This document shows positions 36,000 to 46,369 of a stretch of 64,000 nt of DNA, piece by piece (position 1 is the stretch's first letter; each line of letters begins with the position of its first letter). The stretch comes from Topomyia yanbarensis (taxonomy: Eukaryota; Arthropoda; Insecta; Diptera; Culicidae). Where the stretch lies: positions 29,505,543-29,569,542 of the forward strand of contig NC_080671.1 of the NCBI RefSeq assembly GCF_030247195.1. Reading direction: 5' to 3'. A model generated the notes under the pieces. That model was given only the letters and a program-made list of their open reading frames with translations. It did not search any database and had not been told where the DNA came from. Position numbers and translations under genes: made by a program.

Positions 36000-36590
36000 A
36001 GCAAACAAGTTAAAAAGTAAAAAGTGAAGAAATAAAACAATTAAAAATATGAAAAAAATTAAAATGTTTGAAGGGAAACTAGAAAAGTATAGAAAGGAAA
36101 AAGGTTAACATTAGTAAAAGTAACAAAAGTAAAAAGTTGAAATGAAAAAAAAAAAAGAAAATAAGGAAATAGCTCAAAGAACAAAACAAAAAAGAAATAT
36201 AAAAAGTTAAACATTAAAATAAAAGTAAAAATGCAAATTTAAAAAAGAGAAATATAAAAAAGTAAAAATAGAGAAAATTCAAAAAATTTAAAGTAAACAA
36301 GCGAAAAATTATAAAGGTAGAAAAATAAATTTAATGATTAAATAAATAAAAGTAAAAAATTCAAAAAGTAATAAAGTTAAAAGCTTGAAAAAGAAAAGAA
36401 AAAAATTGGAATTAAAAATGTTAAAATGTAAAATAGTTAAATGGTGAATGGTGAAAAACGTATGAAGTTCAAAAGTAAATAATTCAAAATCAAAAATCGA
36501 AATTCAAAATAAAAGATGCTCAAAAATGAAAGGTTAAAGTTAAAAATAAAAAAGTCGAAAATAAAAAGTAGAAAATCGACAAATTTGAGT
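36000..36590 (+). repeat. A/G-rich degenerate tract leading into the satellite
   Basis: The plus strand is almost entirely A and G with T, and C is rare. Words like aaaagta, aaagtaaaa and gaaaaaa recur irregularly. It looks like a decayed version of the adjacent 8-bp array. Confidence 0.7.
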
Positions 36591-36644
36591 GGTTTCTTTG
36601 TCCACCCTACTTCCCCTGACTCTTATACACAGAAGTAACATACA

Positions 36645-38753
36645 AAGTAGAAAAGTGGAAAAGTAGAAAAGTAGAAAAGTAGAAAAGTGGACAAGTAGAA
36701 AAGTAGAAAAGTAGAAAAGTAAAAAAGTAGAAAAGTAGAAAAGTAGAAAAGTAGAAAAGTAGAAAAGTAGAAAAGTAGAAAAGTAGAAAAGTAGAAAAGT
36801 AGAAAAGTAGAAAAGTAGAAAAGTAGAAAAGTAGAAAAGTAGAAAAGTAGAAAAGTAGAAAAGTAGAAAAGTAGAAAAGTAGAAAAGTAGAAAAGTAGAA
36901 AAGTAGAAAAGTAGAAAAGTAGAAAAGTAGAAAAGTAGAAAAGTAGAAAAGTAGAAAAGTAGAAAAGTAGAAAAGTAGAAAAGTAGAAAAGTAGAAAAGT
37001 AGAAAAGTAGAAAAGTAGAAAAGTAGAAAAGTAGAAAAGTAGAAAAGTAGAAAAGTAGAAAAGTAGTAATGTAGAAAAGTAGAATAGTAGAAAAGTAGAA
37101 AAGTAGAAAAGTAGAAAAGTAGAAAAGTAGAAAAGTAGAAAAGTAGAAAAGTAGAAAAGTAGAAAAGTAGAAAAGTAGAAAAGTAGAAAAGTAGAAAAGT
37201 AGAAAAGTAGAAAAGTAGAAAAGTAGAAAAGTAGAAAAGTAGAAAAGTAGAAAAGTAGAAAAGTAGAAAAGTAGAAAAGTAGAAAAGTAGAAAAGTAGAA
37301 AAGTAGAAAAGTAGAAAAGTAGAAAAGTAGAAAAGTAGAAAAGTAGAAAAGTAGAAAAGTAGAAAAGTAGAAAAGTAGAAAAGTAGAAAAGTAGAAAAGT
37401 AGAAAAGTAGAAAAGTAGAAAAGTAGAAAAGTAGAAAAGTAGAAAAGTAGAAAAGTAAAAAAGTAAAAAAGTAAAAAAGGGAAAAAGAAGAAAAGTAGAA
37501 AAGTAGAAAAGTGGAAAAGTAGAAAAGTAGAAAAGTAGAAAAGTAGAAAAGTAGAAAAGTAGAAAAGTAGAAAAGTAGAAAAGTAGAAAAGTAGAAAAGT
37601 AGAAAAGTAGAAAAGTAGAAAAGTAGAAAAGTAGAAAAGTAGAAAAGTAGAAAAGTAGAAAAGTAGAAAAGTAGAAAAGTAGAAAAGTAGAAAAGTAGAA
37701 AAGTAGAAAAGTAGAAAAGTAGAAATGTAGAAAAGTAGAAAAGTAGAAAAGTAGAAAAGTAGAAAAGTAGAAAAGTAGAAAAGTAGAAAAGTAGAAAAGT
37801 AGAAAAGTAGAAAAGTAGAAAAGTAGAAAAGTAGAAAAGTAGAAAAGTAGAAAAGTAGAAAAGTAGAAAAGTAGAAAAGTAGAAAAGTAGAAAAGTAGAA
37901 AAGTAGAAAAGTAGAAAAGTAGAAAAGTAGAAAAGTAGAAAAGTAGAAAAGTAGAAAAGTAGAAAAGTAGAAAAGTAGAAAAGTAGAAAAGTAGAAAAGT
38001 AGAAAAGTAGAAAAGTAGAAAAGTAGAAATGTAGAAAAGTAGAAAAGTAGAAAAGTAGAAAAGTAGAAAAGTAGAAAAGTAGAAAAGTAGAAAAGTAGAA
38101 AAGTAGAAAAGTAGAAAAGTAGAAAAGTAGAAAAGTAGAAAAGTAGAAAAGTAAAAAAGTAAAAAAGTAAAAAAGGGAAAAAGAAGAAAAGTAGAAAAGT
38201 GGAAAAGTAGAAAAGTAGAAAAGTAGAAAAGTAGAAAAGTAGAAAAGTAGAAAAGTAGAAAAGTAGAAAAGTAGAAAAGTAGAAAAGTAGAAAAGTAGAA
38301 AAGTAGAAAAGTAGAAAAGTAGAAAAGTAGAAAAGTAGAAAAGTAGAAAAGTAGAAAAGTAGAAAAGTAGAAAAGTAGAAAAGTAGAAAAGTAGAAAAGT
38401 AGAAAAGTAGAAAAGTAGAAAAGTAGAAAAGTAGAAAAGTAGAAAAGTAGAAAAGTAGAAAAGTAGAAAAGTAGAAAAGTAGAAAAGTAGAAAAGTAGAA
38501 AAGTAGAAAAGTAGAAAAGTAGAAAAGTAGAAAAGTAGAAAAGTAGAAAAGTAGAAAAGTAGAAAAGTAGAAAAGTAGAAAAGTAGAAAAGTTGAAAAGT
38601 AGAAAAGTAGAAAAGTAGAAAAGTAGAAAAGTAGAAAAGTAGAAAAGTAGAAAAGTAGAAAAGTAGAAAAGTAGAAAAGTAGAAAAGTAGAAAAGTACAA
38701 AAGTAGAAAAGTAAAAAAGTAGAAAAGTAGAAAAGTAGAAAAGTAGAAAAGTA
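36645..38753 (+). repeat. 8-bp satellite array (GTAGAAAA)n with higher-order variants
   Basis: About 2.1 kb of nearly pure GTAGAAAA repeats, roughly 260 units. Because the 8-bp unit is out of register with codons but contains no stop on the minus strand, it produces very long artefactual ORFs with the peptide period FSTFLLFY. A variant block (three gtaaaaaa units, then ggg, then aagaag) occurs at 37,455 and again at 38,151, exactly 696 bp (87 units) apart, which shows a higher-order duplication. The array runs into an assembly gap, so its true length is unknown. Confidence 0.97.
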
Positions 38754-39253
38754 NNNNNNNNNNNNNNNNNNNNNNNNNNNNNNNNNNNNNNNNNNNNNNN
38801 NNNNNNNNNNNNNNNNNNNNNNNNNNNNNNNNNNNNNNNNNNNNNNNNNNNNNNNNNNNNNNNNNNNNNNNNNNNNNNNNNNNNNNNNNNNNNNNNNNNN
38901 NNNNNNNNNNNNNNNNNNNNNNNNNNNNNNNNNNNNNNNNNNNNNNNNNNNNNNNNNNNNNNNNNNNNNNNNNNNNNNNNNNNNNNNNNNNNNNNNNNNN
39001 NNNNNNNNNNNNNNNNNNNNNNNNNNNNNNNNNNNNNNNNNNNNNNNNNNNNNNNNNNNNNNNNNNNNNNNNNNNNNNNNNNNNNNNNNNNNNNNNNNNN
39101 NNNNNNNNNNNNNNNNNNNNNNNNNNNNNNNNNNNNNNNNNNNNNNNNNNNNNNNNNNNNNNNNNNNNNNNNNNNNNNNNNNNNNNNNNNNNNNNNNNNN
39201 NNNNNNNNNNNNNNNNNNNNNNNNNNNNNNNNNNNNNNNNNNNNNNNNNNNNN
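38754..39253. other. Assembly gap (500 N)
   Basis: Exactly 500 undetermined bases, a conventional fixed-length placeholder. The right side resumes in non-satellite sequence, so the array ends inside the gap. Confidence 0.99.
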
Positions 39254-39788
39254 CCTCTGCTTTGTATATAATTCCTTAAGGTGAAATGCAGATTGATTCA
39301 GGCGTTCAGCCAAACATAATTGACAACAAAACTTGAGAATCTCTAACTCGGAATGGTATAAAAAATATTGGGAAGATGCCGGTCACCAGACCGCAGGTTT
39401 AAAGCGTATCCACAAAAGGATTGTTTAATGGTAAGTAGTATGTTCGATGCGGAGATCATTATAAATGATAATGATATGGAGCTGAAAACCACCGGAAGGA
39501 TCTATTTTGTGGAAGATGGGCCCCAACCGCTTTTGGGGAGAAACAGGAATGTTCCGGTAATTCACCGATACTTGGGATAGGGTAGGAAATGTTGATGTAA
39601 TACCTACTTAAGGAAGGCCACCGACTCAGCGAAGGAGTTGGATTGAAGGACAGGTATAGGTCTAGCATTAGCCACAAGTAGGCAATGCGACCACGAAATG
39701 AATATGTTTTAGTTTTGTTTTTCTTGTGTTTAAACTCTGGATAGCCAGCCATCGAGAGCGATTTACTTTTTCCCTTACCTACAGCAAT
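39254..39788. other. Spacer after the gap
   Basis: No gene recognised. The 70-residue frame at 39,368-39,580 has no known domain. Confidence 0.35.
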
Positions 39789-40597
39789 TTAAGGGAAGCG
39801 TCTGGTGTAAAATGCTCAAAACGATAGTTATTTTGTTTTACGATTTTGAAAGCAAGGCAAGAATAGATCTTTTGTGTAATGTTAGGATTGCATAAAGCAA
39901 GCATTCATTGTACACGAAAAAAATTATTTTCAGTCACACACCACACATACGAGCGTTCCAAGAGTAGACGTCCATTTCCAAGTCGAGGAGCGCCGCGGCG
40001 AACGCTCGATATAATTGTCTGATATGGGAAATTCAATAAGTTTTGTAAAGCTTAGACTTGCAGTTAGTCGATGAACTACAAAAAAAAAAGAAAAAAGTTC
40101 GAGTTTTGGAAAATGGCGTCATGTAAACCGAAAAATCTATTATTTTACTGTAAAATTCGCTCATTTTAATTCAAAATAATAGGGAGAAACAAATTTATTC
40201 GGTTTTCTGCGGTTCATCGACAGGCTACACATATTGGGCATTCTTCTAAAAATAACAAGTCCATTCGTTGATTAGTTTTTGAGTTATCGTGTTTGCCAAT
40301 TTAATAAATAAATTGAAAAAACTGTCTCGAGAAAAACGCTATTAAAGGGTGTCCCACATCAAATTGCATCACGGAAAAAAACGCTTTAGAAAATGACCCA
40401 TTGGGTACTTTCTCTTCAAAATTTGGGTAGAACTAGTTTAAAGTGTATTGTATTGTATTATCGCTGTCAGTTTTACGAAAGCTGTTGCCGATAGATTGAA
40501 ATCTGCGTGTGTTATAACAAATACGCGCGTGGAATGCATGGCTGTTTAAAACAAAAAAAGTTCAGCGTGGCCACCGAGATTGCGGGAGACCTTTCTA
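39789..40597 (-). mobile_element. TTAA-type MITE, copy 2, inverted
   Basis: It begins at TTAA (39,789-39,792) followed by the terminus gggaagcgtctggtgtaaaa and then tgctcaaaac, and is the reverse complement of 61,471-62,285 up to the cgggagacctttctag block. The far terminus is missing. Blocks accacacatacgagcgttcc, ggtttttc-type runs and agaaaatgacccattgggta all match. Confidence 0.8.
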
Positions 40598-40599
40598 GT

Positions 40600-40746
40600 A
40601 CACTTTTACGTCTACCCCTTCATCCTCCATAAAAATCAAGACGGGAACTGGCTTCTGGTTGAACAGAAAATGGTGGACACCATTGTGGCGCTTCACATTT
40701 TCTTGTGCAGTAATTAAATCCGTCGTTTTCACATGGACACAATTGA
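40600..40746 (-). pseudogene. Unidentified short coding-like relic
   Basis: Minus strand from about 40,746 reads open for 49 codons: VIINCVHVKTTDLITAQENV, then KRHNGVHHFLFNQKPVPVLI, then FMEDEGVDVKVY and a stop. Composition looks like real protein rather than random AT-rich translation. It has no start codon in frame and directly abuts the truncated end of the TTAA MITE. I do not recognise the family; it could be a transposase or host exon remnant. Confidence 0.35.
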
Positions 40747-40790
40747 TTATTACGTTCGGCTGAGATTTTTTTTTTTAATTTTCTGAACAG

Positions 40791-40859
40791 ATTTTTCTAA
40801 CCCGATTAAAGAGGCGAATGATACTAAGGTTTTAAAACCACTATAATCGAAATAAAAAA
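40791..40859 (+). mobile_element. SINE 3'-tail fragment
   Basis: It contains atttttctaaccc, aagaggcgaatgatactaag, gttttaaaaccactataatc and gaaataaaaaa, the same tail as at 27.6 and 56.1 kb. The tRNA-like head is absent. Confidence 0.7.
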
Positions 40860-43800
40860 CCGACATGAAATACGCCATTTTTTTAGCATTTAAGCCGCAT
40901 AATTAATTATCACCTTCTGATAAATTTAAATGGGTTGTATCTTACTATCTTATTGCGCGAGACACAGGCACTAGCAGGGTCGTCTTAAAACCACCCATCC
41001 CACTGAGTACCTACTATTGAGCGAAGGGGCACTTAAAGATGAACAGACGCAGTAGCAAATCATATTTCACTTCAAATGGGTCATTTTGTAATGGAAATTG
41101 AAAAGATAAGAAAACAATTAAATTAATATGAGTTTCGTTGCTCCTAATATGATTTTTTTTCTTTAAATTAACATAACCAGAGAATTCAGCCAAGCAAACG
41201 TAACAAAATAAATCAGTTGTAGTGTTTTATAGAGTCATCAAGATAAATTTTGTGCCCAAAGACTGCAACACGCAAAACTTCCCGGAACTTCAGTAAATCG
41301 AACGATACTGTAAAATTACAAAGCAACAACTAAAAAATTCAGATGCTTTTAAGAATGCAACGCAAATTTAATGAAAGTAAACGAAAGCTAGGAGCGTAGT
41401 GTGTAAAAGTTTACGAGTGCCATTCCAAACTGTTTTCAAATATTAATTATCAAATTGAATCCTTTTCTTAATTTGAATAACGAATTCATTTTTGGACACA
41501 GTTTCTACGTAGTGAAATAATTTCGTGGACAACCTTTAGTTCGAAAGCTAAAAAATATCTAATATACTAGAAGAGCACATGGCATAAAGTACATCAATAA
41601 CCTTCAGTTTGGTGCATTTTACTTCAGGCTGAGCTAATTGAAATCAGGAGTGCATGTTCGTTTGTCTGTTCAATTTAACCATGCAATATGAAAGGGTTGA
41701 TAACACTATGAAAATCTACGAAAACCAATATGCAAATAAAATTCAGCTGTTAAAAATATATATTAGTTACGATTTAAACACGAATTTGTTTTTAAACAAA
41801 TGTATTTCACACAAATTTATCTTTATCTTTAAACTACGGGGCTTACAAAATTATTATTCTTAACATATTTAACGTGAGGGTATCACGTTCCTGATGTGAT
41901 GAAACTGGACACAATGTGGCCTCAGAAAAATCACATTTGGTTTGCATTTAACATTCAACTTCGCAAACAGAAGGCTGTGAAATTGATCAATATTGTGTTG
42001 GCGAAAGCCCATCAGATGATTGAGCATCATGGTGATCCATCCTTATCGCGAGGCCCCTAAAATTCTGGGGGCCCTGGTCCGGACCCAGTGAGCCCTTTCG
42101 CAAGACGGTTCTGGACAGTAGTTTTGCAGCTGGGAGTAATAATTCTGACAACAAAACAACAATTATCGGTAAAATTTACAAAGTAGTATGTTATTTCGAA
42201 ATCCGATGTTAAAGATCTTGAAAAAGATTCTGAACGAACCGAAACGTCGCTTGAAGACATATTAGTTTGTTTGTAACATAAAGAAAGGCTGCATAACCCA
42301 GCAAATAACCTAAGTTACAATAGAAAGCGGTACGTCACATTTGATGTCTAATGAATGCAAACGACTGGATACTAACAGTAGGAAAATAATTATCTCGAAA
42401 TTATCACTAGACAAGTATTTCTAAAGAAATTGTGTCGGCGGCAAAGTGTAATGACAAATTAAGCTTACTGCTAGCCTCGGGTCTAACGCTAGACTCCCAG
42501 CAAGCGGAAGACAAAAGATACTGCACATTTCCTATCGATCATGCTTAATTGAGCCTGTCTAGTATTTGTTTTCCGTTCTAAGTTTTAACAAATTCTTTTA
42601 TTCGGCAGTTTGGCGAATTGATGCAAATTCAATTTTAAATTACAACTTATTTAAAATTATGATATCGTAAAACCAGATACTAATAAGCACTAATATTTCG
42701 TATGCATCAAAATTCTAAATTTTCATGAAAGGGCTATATATCTAGATCTACATCATCAGATATTCTGTGTCGGAAAAATTAGCTCCCCACTTATCCCTTA
42801 TTATAAAATAACATTGCACTTCTCGAGTTTAATAGGAAGAACCTACACTCCACCTAATAGAAGACACGGCTGAAAACCCGCACTTCCCGACGCACATTTT
42901 CTCCTTCATTTCCAGGAAACCCGTTGCTGTGGAAATTTAAAAAAAATACAAGCTAACAAGTACCAAGACTGTGCCTTGATTCCCTGTCCCAGCCTTAACG
43001 ACAGCCAACAATCAGAAAGACACTTTCTGCCGGTACTTTTCGCTACGAGCCGTTACTAACCATCTCTCCGTACCGTCGTCTACTTAGATCTAGGTAAATT
43101 GGCACAAGGAATTCATGTGGGACACGAATGGCGCGGGCCCAAGTCTCGTGTGCGCAGTGCGCCAGCTCCCCACAACAAGAACATCATTAGCCGAATGAGT
43201 CGACGCCTTCTTGGATGCACCTCGGTTCGAAATCGCTTTTTTTTAAAAGAAGATTATTTTTTATCTACTCAACATATTCACACTTTTTCTGCCACTACAC
43301 CCCCTGCCACTCCATTACGCGTACGGGACGGTATCTTATCGTCGCAGGAGCGAATTGTGTCTACTTACGTCAAGCGGAACATACAGGGATACCGACCGGA
43401 GGCGCACTTCATTATAAATGATGGAGCGTGAAGTTAGATTTTAATCAGCTCTCCATCTTGGCACTGAGTGGTTGAAGACAGAGGGGAGCTAGAGTAGCAA
43501 CCGAAAACGACGAGCGTCGATCTTCGCCGTTGTGGTTATTAAAAAGTGCTTTTCCTTTTCATTACGGCTGTTTTCCTTCCAGGTTGGCAAGCTGGAGACG
43601 ACGATGGCATCTGTGGGAGGGAGCGTAGCCGATGGGATGCGATTAAATGGAACAAATAGATGTGAGATCTCACACTTGGTGGAAGCAAAAAAAAAGTGTA
43701 TGTATATCAAGCGACATCGTCGGGATATACTTTTGATGAGAAATGGACCAGAAATGAAAATAAAAAATATATTCTTGACACTTTTCGCGACGAATGGAAT

Positions 43801-45840
43801 GGCTATTTATACAGCCATTCAGCGGAAATTGCGGAAAATTTTGAATGAGCAATATTTGATCTGCAGGTCTAGAGAAGGAGATCTGATTTCGCACAAGTGT
43901 TAGTTGAAAATATATTTATAATATTGTTAGAATAATCATCAATTTGGCAACCTTACCTGGGATAGATTTTTCGCCACGGAAATATCGTCGTTCGATCCCT
44001 GTCCGCTGACGCACCGGCCCAACATTTTTTTTGTGTGTTTATTCTATTTTGACAACACCTGAACTTTTTTCGCCCACACTCTCCAGTGCAGTGCAGAACT
44101 CGCTAATGAATCTCATAAATCAACTTCATGGCGAAATCGAGATGAGCTCAACGTTTTTTGAGCCGCCATTTCTTTCGGCATAAATCTCTCGCTAGCTGTT
44201 GCTGCTGGCCTATTGAACCCAGCCGTGATGACTGTATAAATCAGAGATTTTCACGACAAAAAAAGTTTCACTCTCGTAAAGGACCCTCTACGGTTTAAAG
44301 CATTTTACACTCTGTCATTTTTTGTACCGTTCGGGGTTTGATTGCCGCGCCGCGACAGGTGAACAGCACTTGACATAAAATGCGCACGTTTTTATAAAAG
44401 GACGGGGTGGGGGGACTTTTCCGGCTGATGACTTTCGCGTGACAATCCGTAGTTTTGTTGGATGGTTATTTGTCTGACTGTCGAAGCATTGACGCAGGAT
44501 GGAGGCAATCTGTTTTTACAGTTGCGGTTTTTGGGTGGCAGAGTGCCAACCGCGAACCGCATAGGTACTTGCCGCCGAATGGGTGCTGCAGAAAACATGG
44601 AAAATTATAACAGTCGATTTTCCCGACCAACTTGTTGGGAGAGAGGGAGACAACCGAAAAACATACATCAGATTGGTGCAGATATGTTTCAACAAATTGA
44701 AGCGGTTTCAGAATTGATTTTTATCGTGACTACGTTTATTTGGAGTGTAATTATGTCACTCAAAATAATGGTTGTTTGGCATATCGTCTGAGTGAAAATT
44801 GTAGAGTAGATTCGAATCAGAAAATGGAGTGATGCTTGGCATGCTTCGATTTGACTAAGATCAGCAAACAAAACTTCTGTGCTTCCGGGACATCCCCGCG
44901 GCCAGTTGTTTGCTTGTAATCACAAGTTGTGGCCAAGTTGGCCTGCCAGATAGTGATGCGACGAAGTAGAAAAGCAAATTTATCCGTAGCTTTCTGCATA
45001 AGTTTAGTGATCAAGTTGATTATTTCGGAAATAGTTCAAGTTTGCAAATTGTGATTCAGCATTTGGACTTCGAAAAAACCAACTCTTAGTTACACCGATC
45101 CCTAACCCTTTAATCAAACTTTCTCGCTTTGTTTGCCCCCGCTATTGTCTATTTATACAGTCTGCGACTCACCACGGCCATAGTTTCCTGAAAACGTATT
45201 TATTTTGCTTCCGTCTTCTCAATCCCTTCAATGTTTGCTGTCTCCAGAATTCCAACACAAACTGTTTATTTATCCGATGCGCATCTTCTACAACAACCCA
45301 GTATCAGAGCGCACAAGACAAAGAAGGCAAAGAAAATAAAGTTAAAAAAAAACCTTGATCCACGGCAAAAGTATTTATGTTTTCGAAATAAAAACTACAA
45401 GGGGCAGCCCTATGTGGTTGCACGAGCTGTAGACGTAGGACTATACTACTCAATGTAAAATATTTATTTTCTTAGTACATTTATAGTAATAATAAATCAA
45501 ATATATTTCTTACGTATGGTTTAATCACAACCAATCAACATCGAGTATTACACATTGAACCAAACCTTCTTGGTTATCAGATCATTTCATTTGTAGTAGG
45601 TGATCGAATCCGATTGAACTTATTTAAGAAGATCTGAAGAAAAAAGACAGAAAACTGTAACCGAACGAATATCTGGAACTAAATCTTTATAGCATAAGAT
45701 TAGCTTGTAAAAACTTTTCGATTGTGTGTGGTAAAAAACCCGGACCAGTGAAGAAAAATCAAATTTTAGACAATATAATCACATTTCATGTATAGACCAG
45801 AATGCTTGGTCTAGTTATATTTTGCCATTATTGTAACTTT
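40860..45840. other. Long stretch without a recognised gene
   Basis: 41.0-42.9 kb is AT-rich. At 42,050-42,085 gaggcccctaaaattctggg followed by ggccc resembles the end of a GGGGCCCC-type hAT-like element, but no partner end was found. 42.9-44.7 kb is more GC-rich and unique-looking, with a TATA-like word and a kappaB-like site near 44.4 kb (see findings). ORFs of 110-123 residues at 43.1-43.9 kb show no recognisable domain. Confidence 0.35.
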
Positions 45841-45846
45841 CCTAAA

Positions 45847-45922
45847 CTGCCGTGATACGCATAACAGTCCCACCTGCATAGGAAACCCATGGCAAATGGG
45901 ACTGTTATGCGGATCACGGCAG
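45847..45922 (-). mobile_element. 76-bp hairpin MITE, copy 2
   Basis: Reverse-oriented copy of 13,958-14,033: ctgccgtgatacgcataaca ... tgttatgcggatcacggcag, with a central ggaaaccc. It is 76 bp, the same as copy 1, and lies 53 bp outside the target duplication of the hAT transposon. Confidence 0.8.
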
Positions 45923-46369
45923 TAAAGTACGCATACAAATATAGCGAATGCAGTGGTCTTAATCATATATCGAAACTATAACCAGGTATGGGAAAAAATC
46001 ATTCATTATTACATCAACAGCAATCATTCCAAGAAATATTTCACCCCTACAAACAAACATCTTGCATCATCCTGTGCGAGCAGCAACACAATCGTGAGCA
46101 TGACCTGTCAATATAGTGAATGAACATAACAGTGGGAGATTAGTTCGATTTAGTTCATTCTCTCTCCGTTTCATCCTCTCAATCGCTCACAATGCGAAAC
46201 GATGTTTGCCGATGAGTGAATCGGATCGGATTCTGTATGTTCGATGCTGTTTTCGAATCATTCGTAGGATGCACTCATTCCTTGAATCGATTTGAACTCG
46301 TTTTAGAATCATTGTGCTAATAGCTAGGCTAACAGTAAGTTGATTGCGTAGCAGAAGTTTTTTTAGAAG

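Noticed and set aside
36607..39313. Very long minus-strand ORFs (697 and 896 residues) of FSTFLLFY repeats
   Set aside because: They are translations of the GTAGAAAA satellite, one even running through the N gap; no real protein.
42040..42090. GGGGCCC-type element end
   Set aside because: Resembles the 33.7-kb terminus but no matching second end; left as a remark only.
43099..43903. ORFs of 110 and 123 residues
   Set aside because: No similarity recognised and antisense frames equally open.
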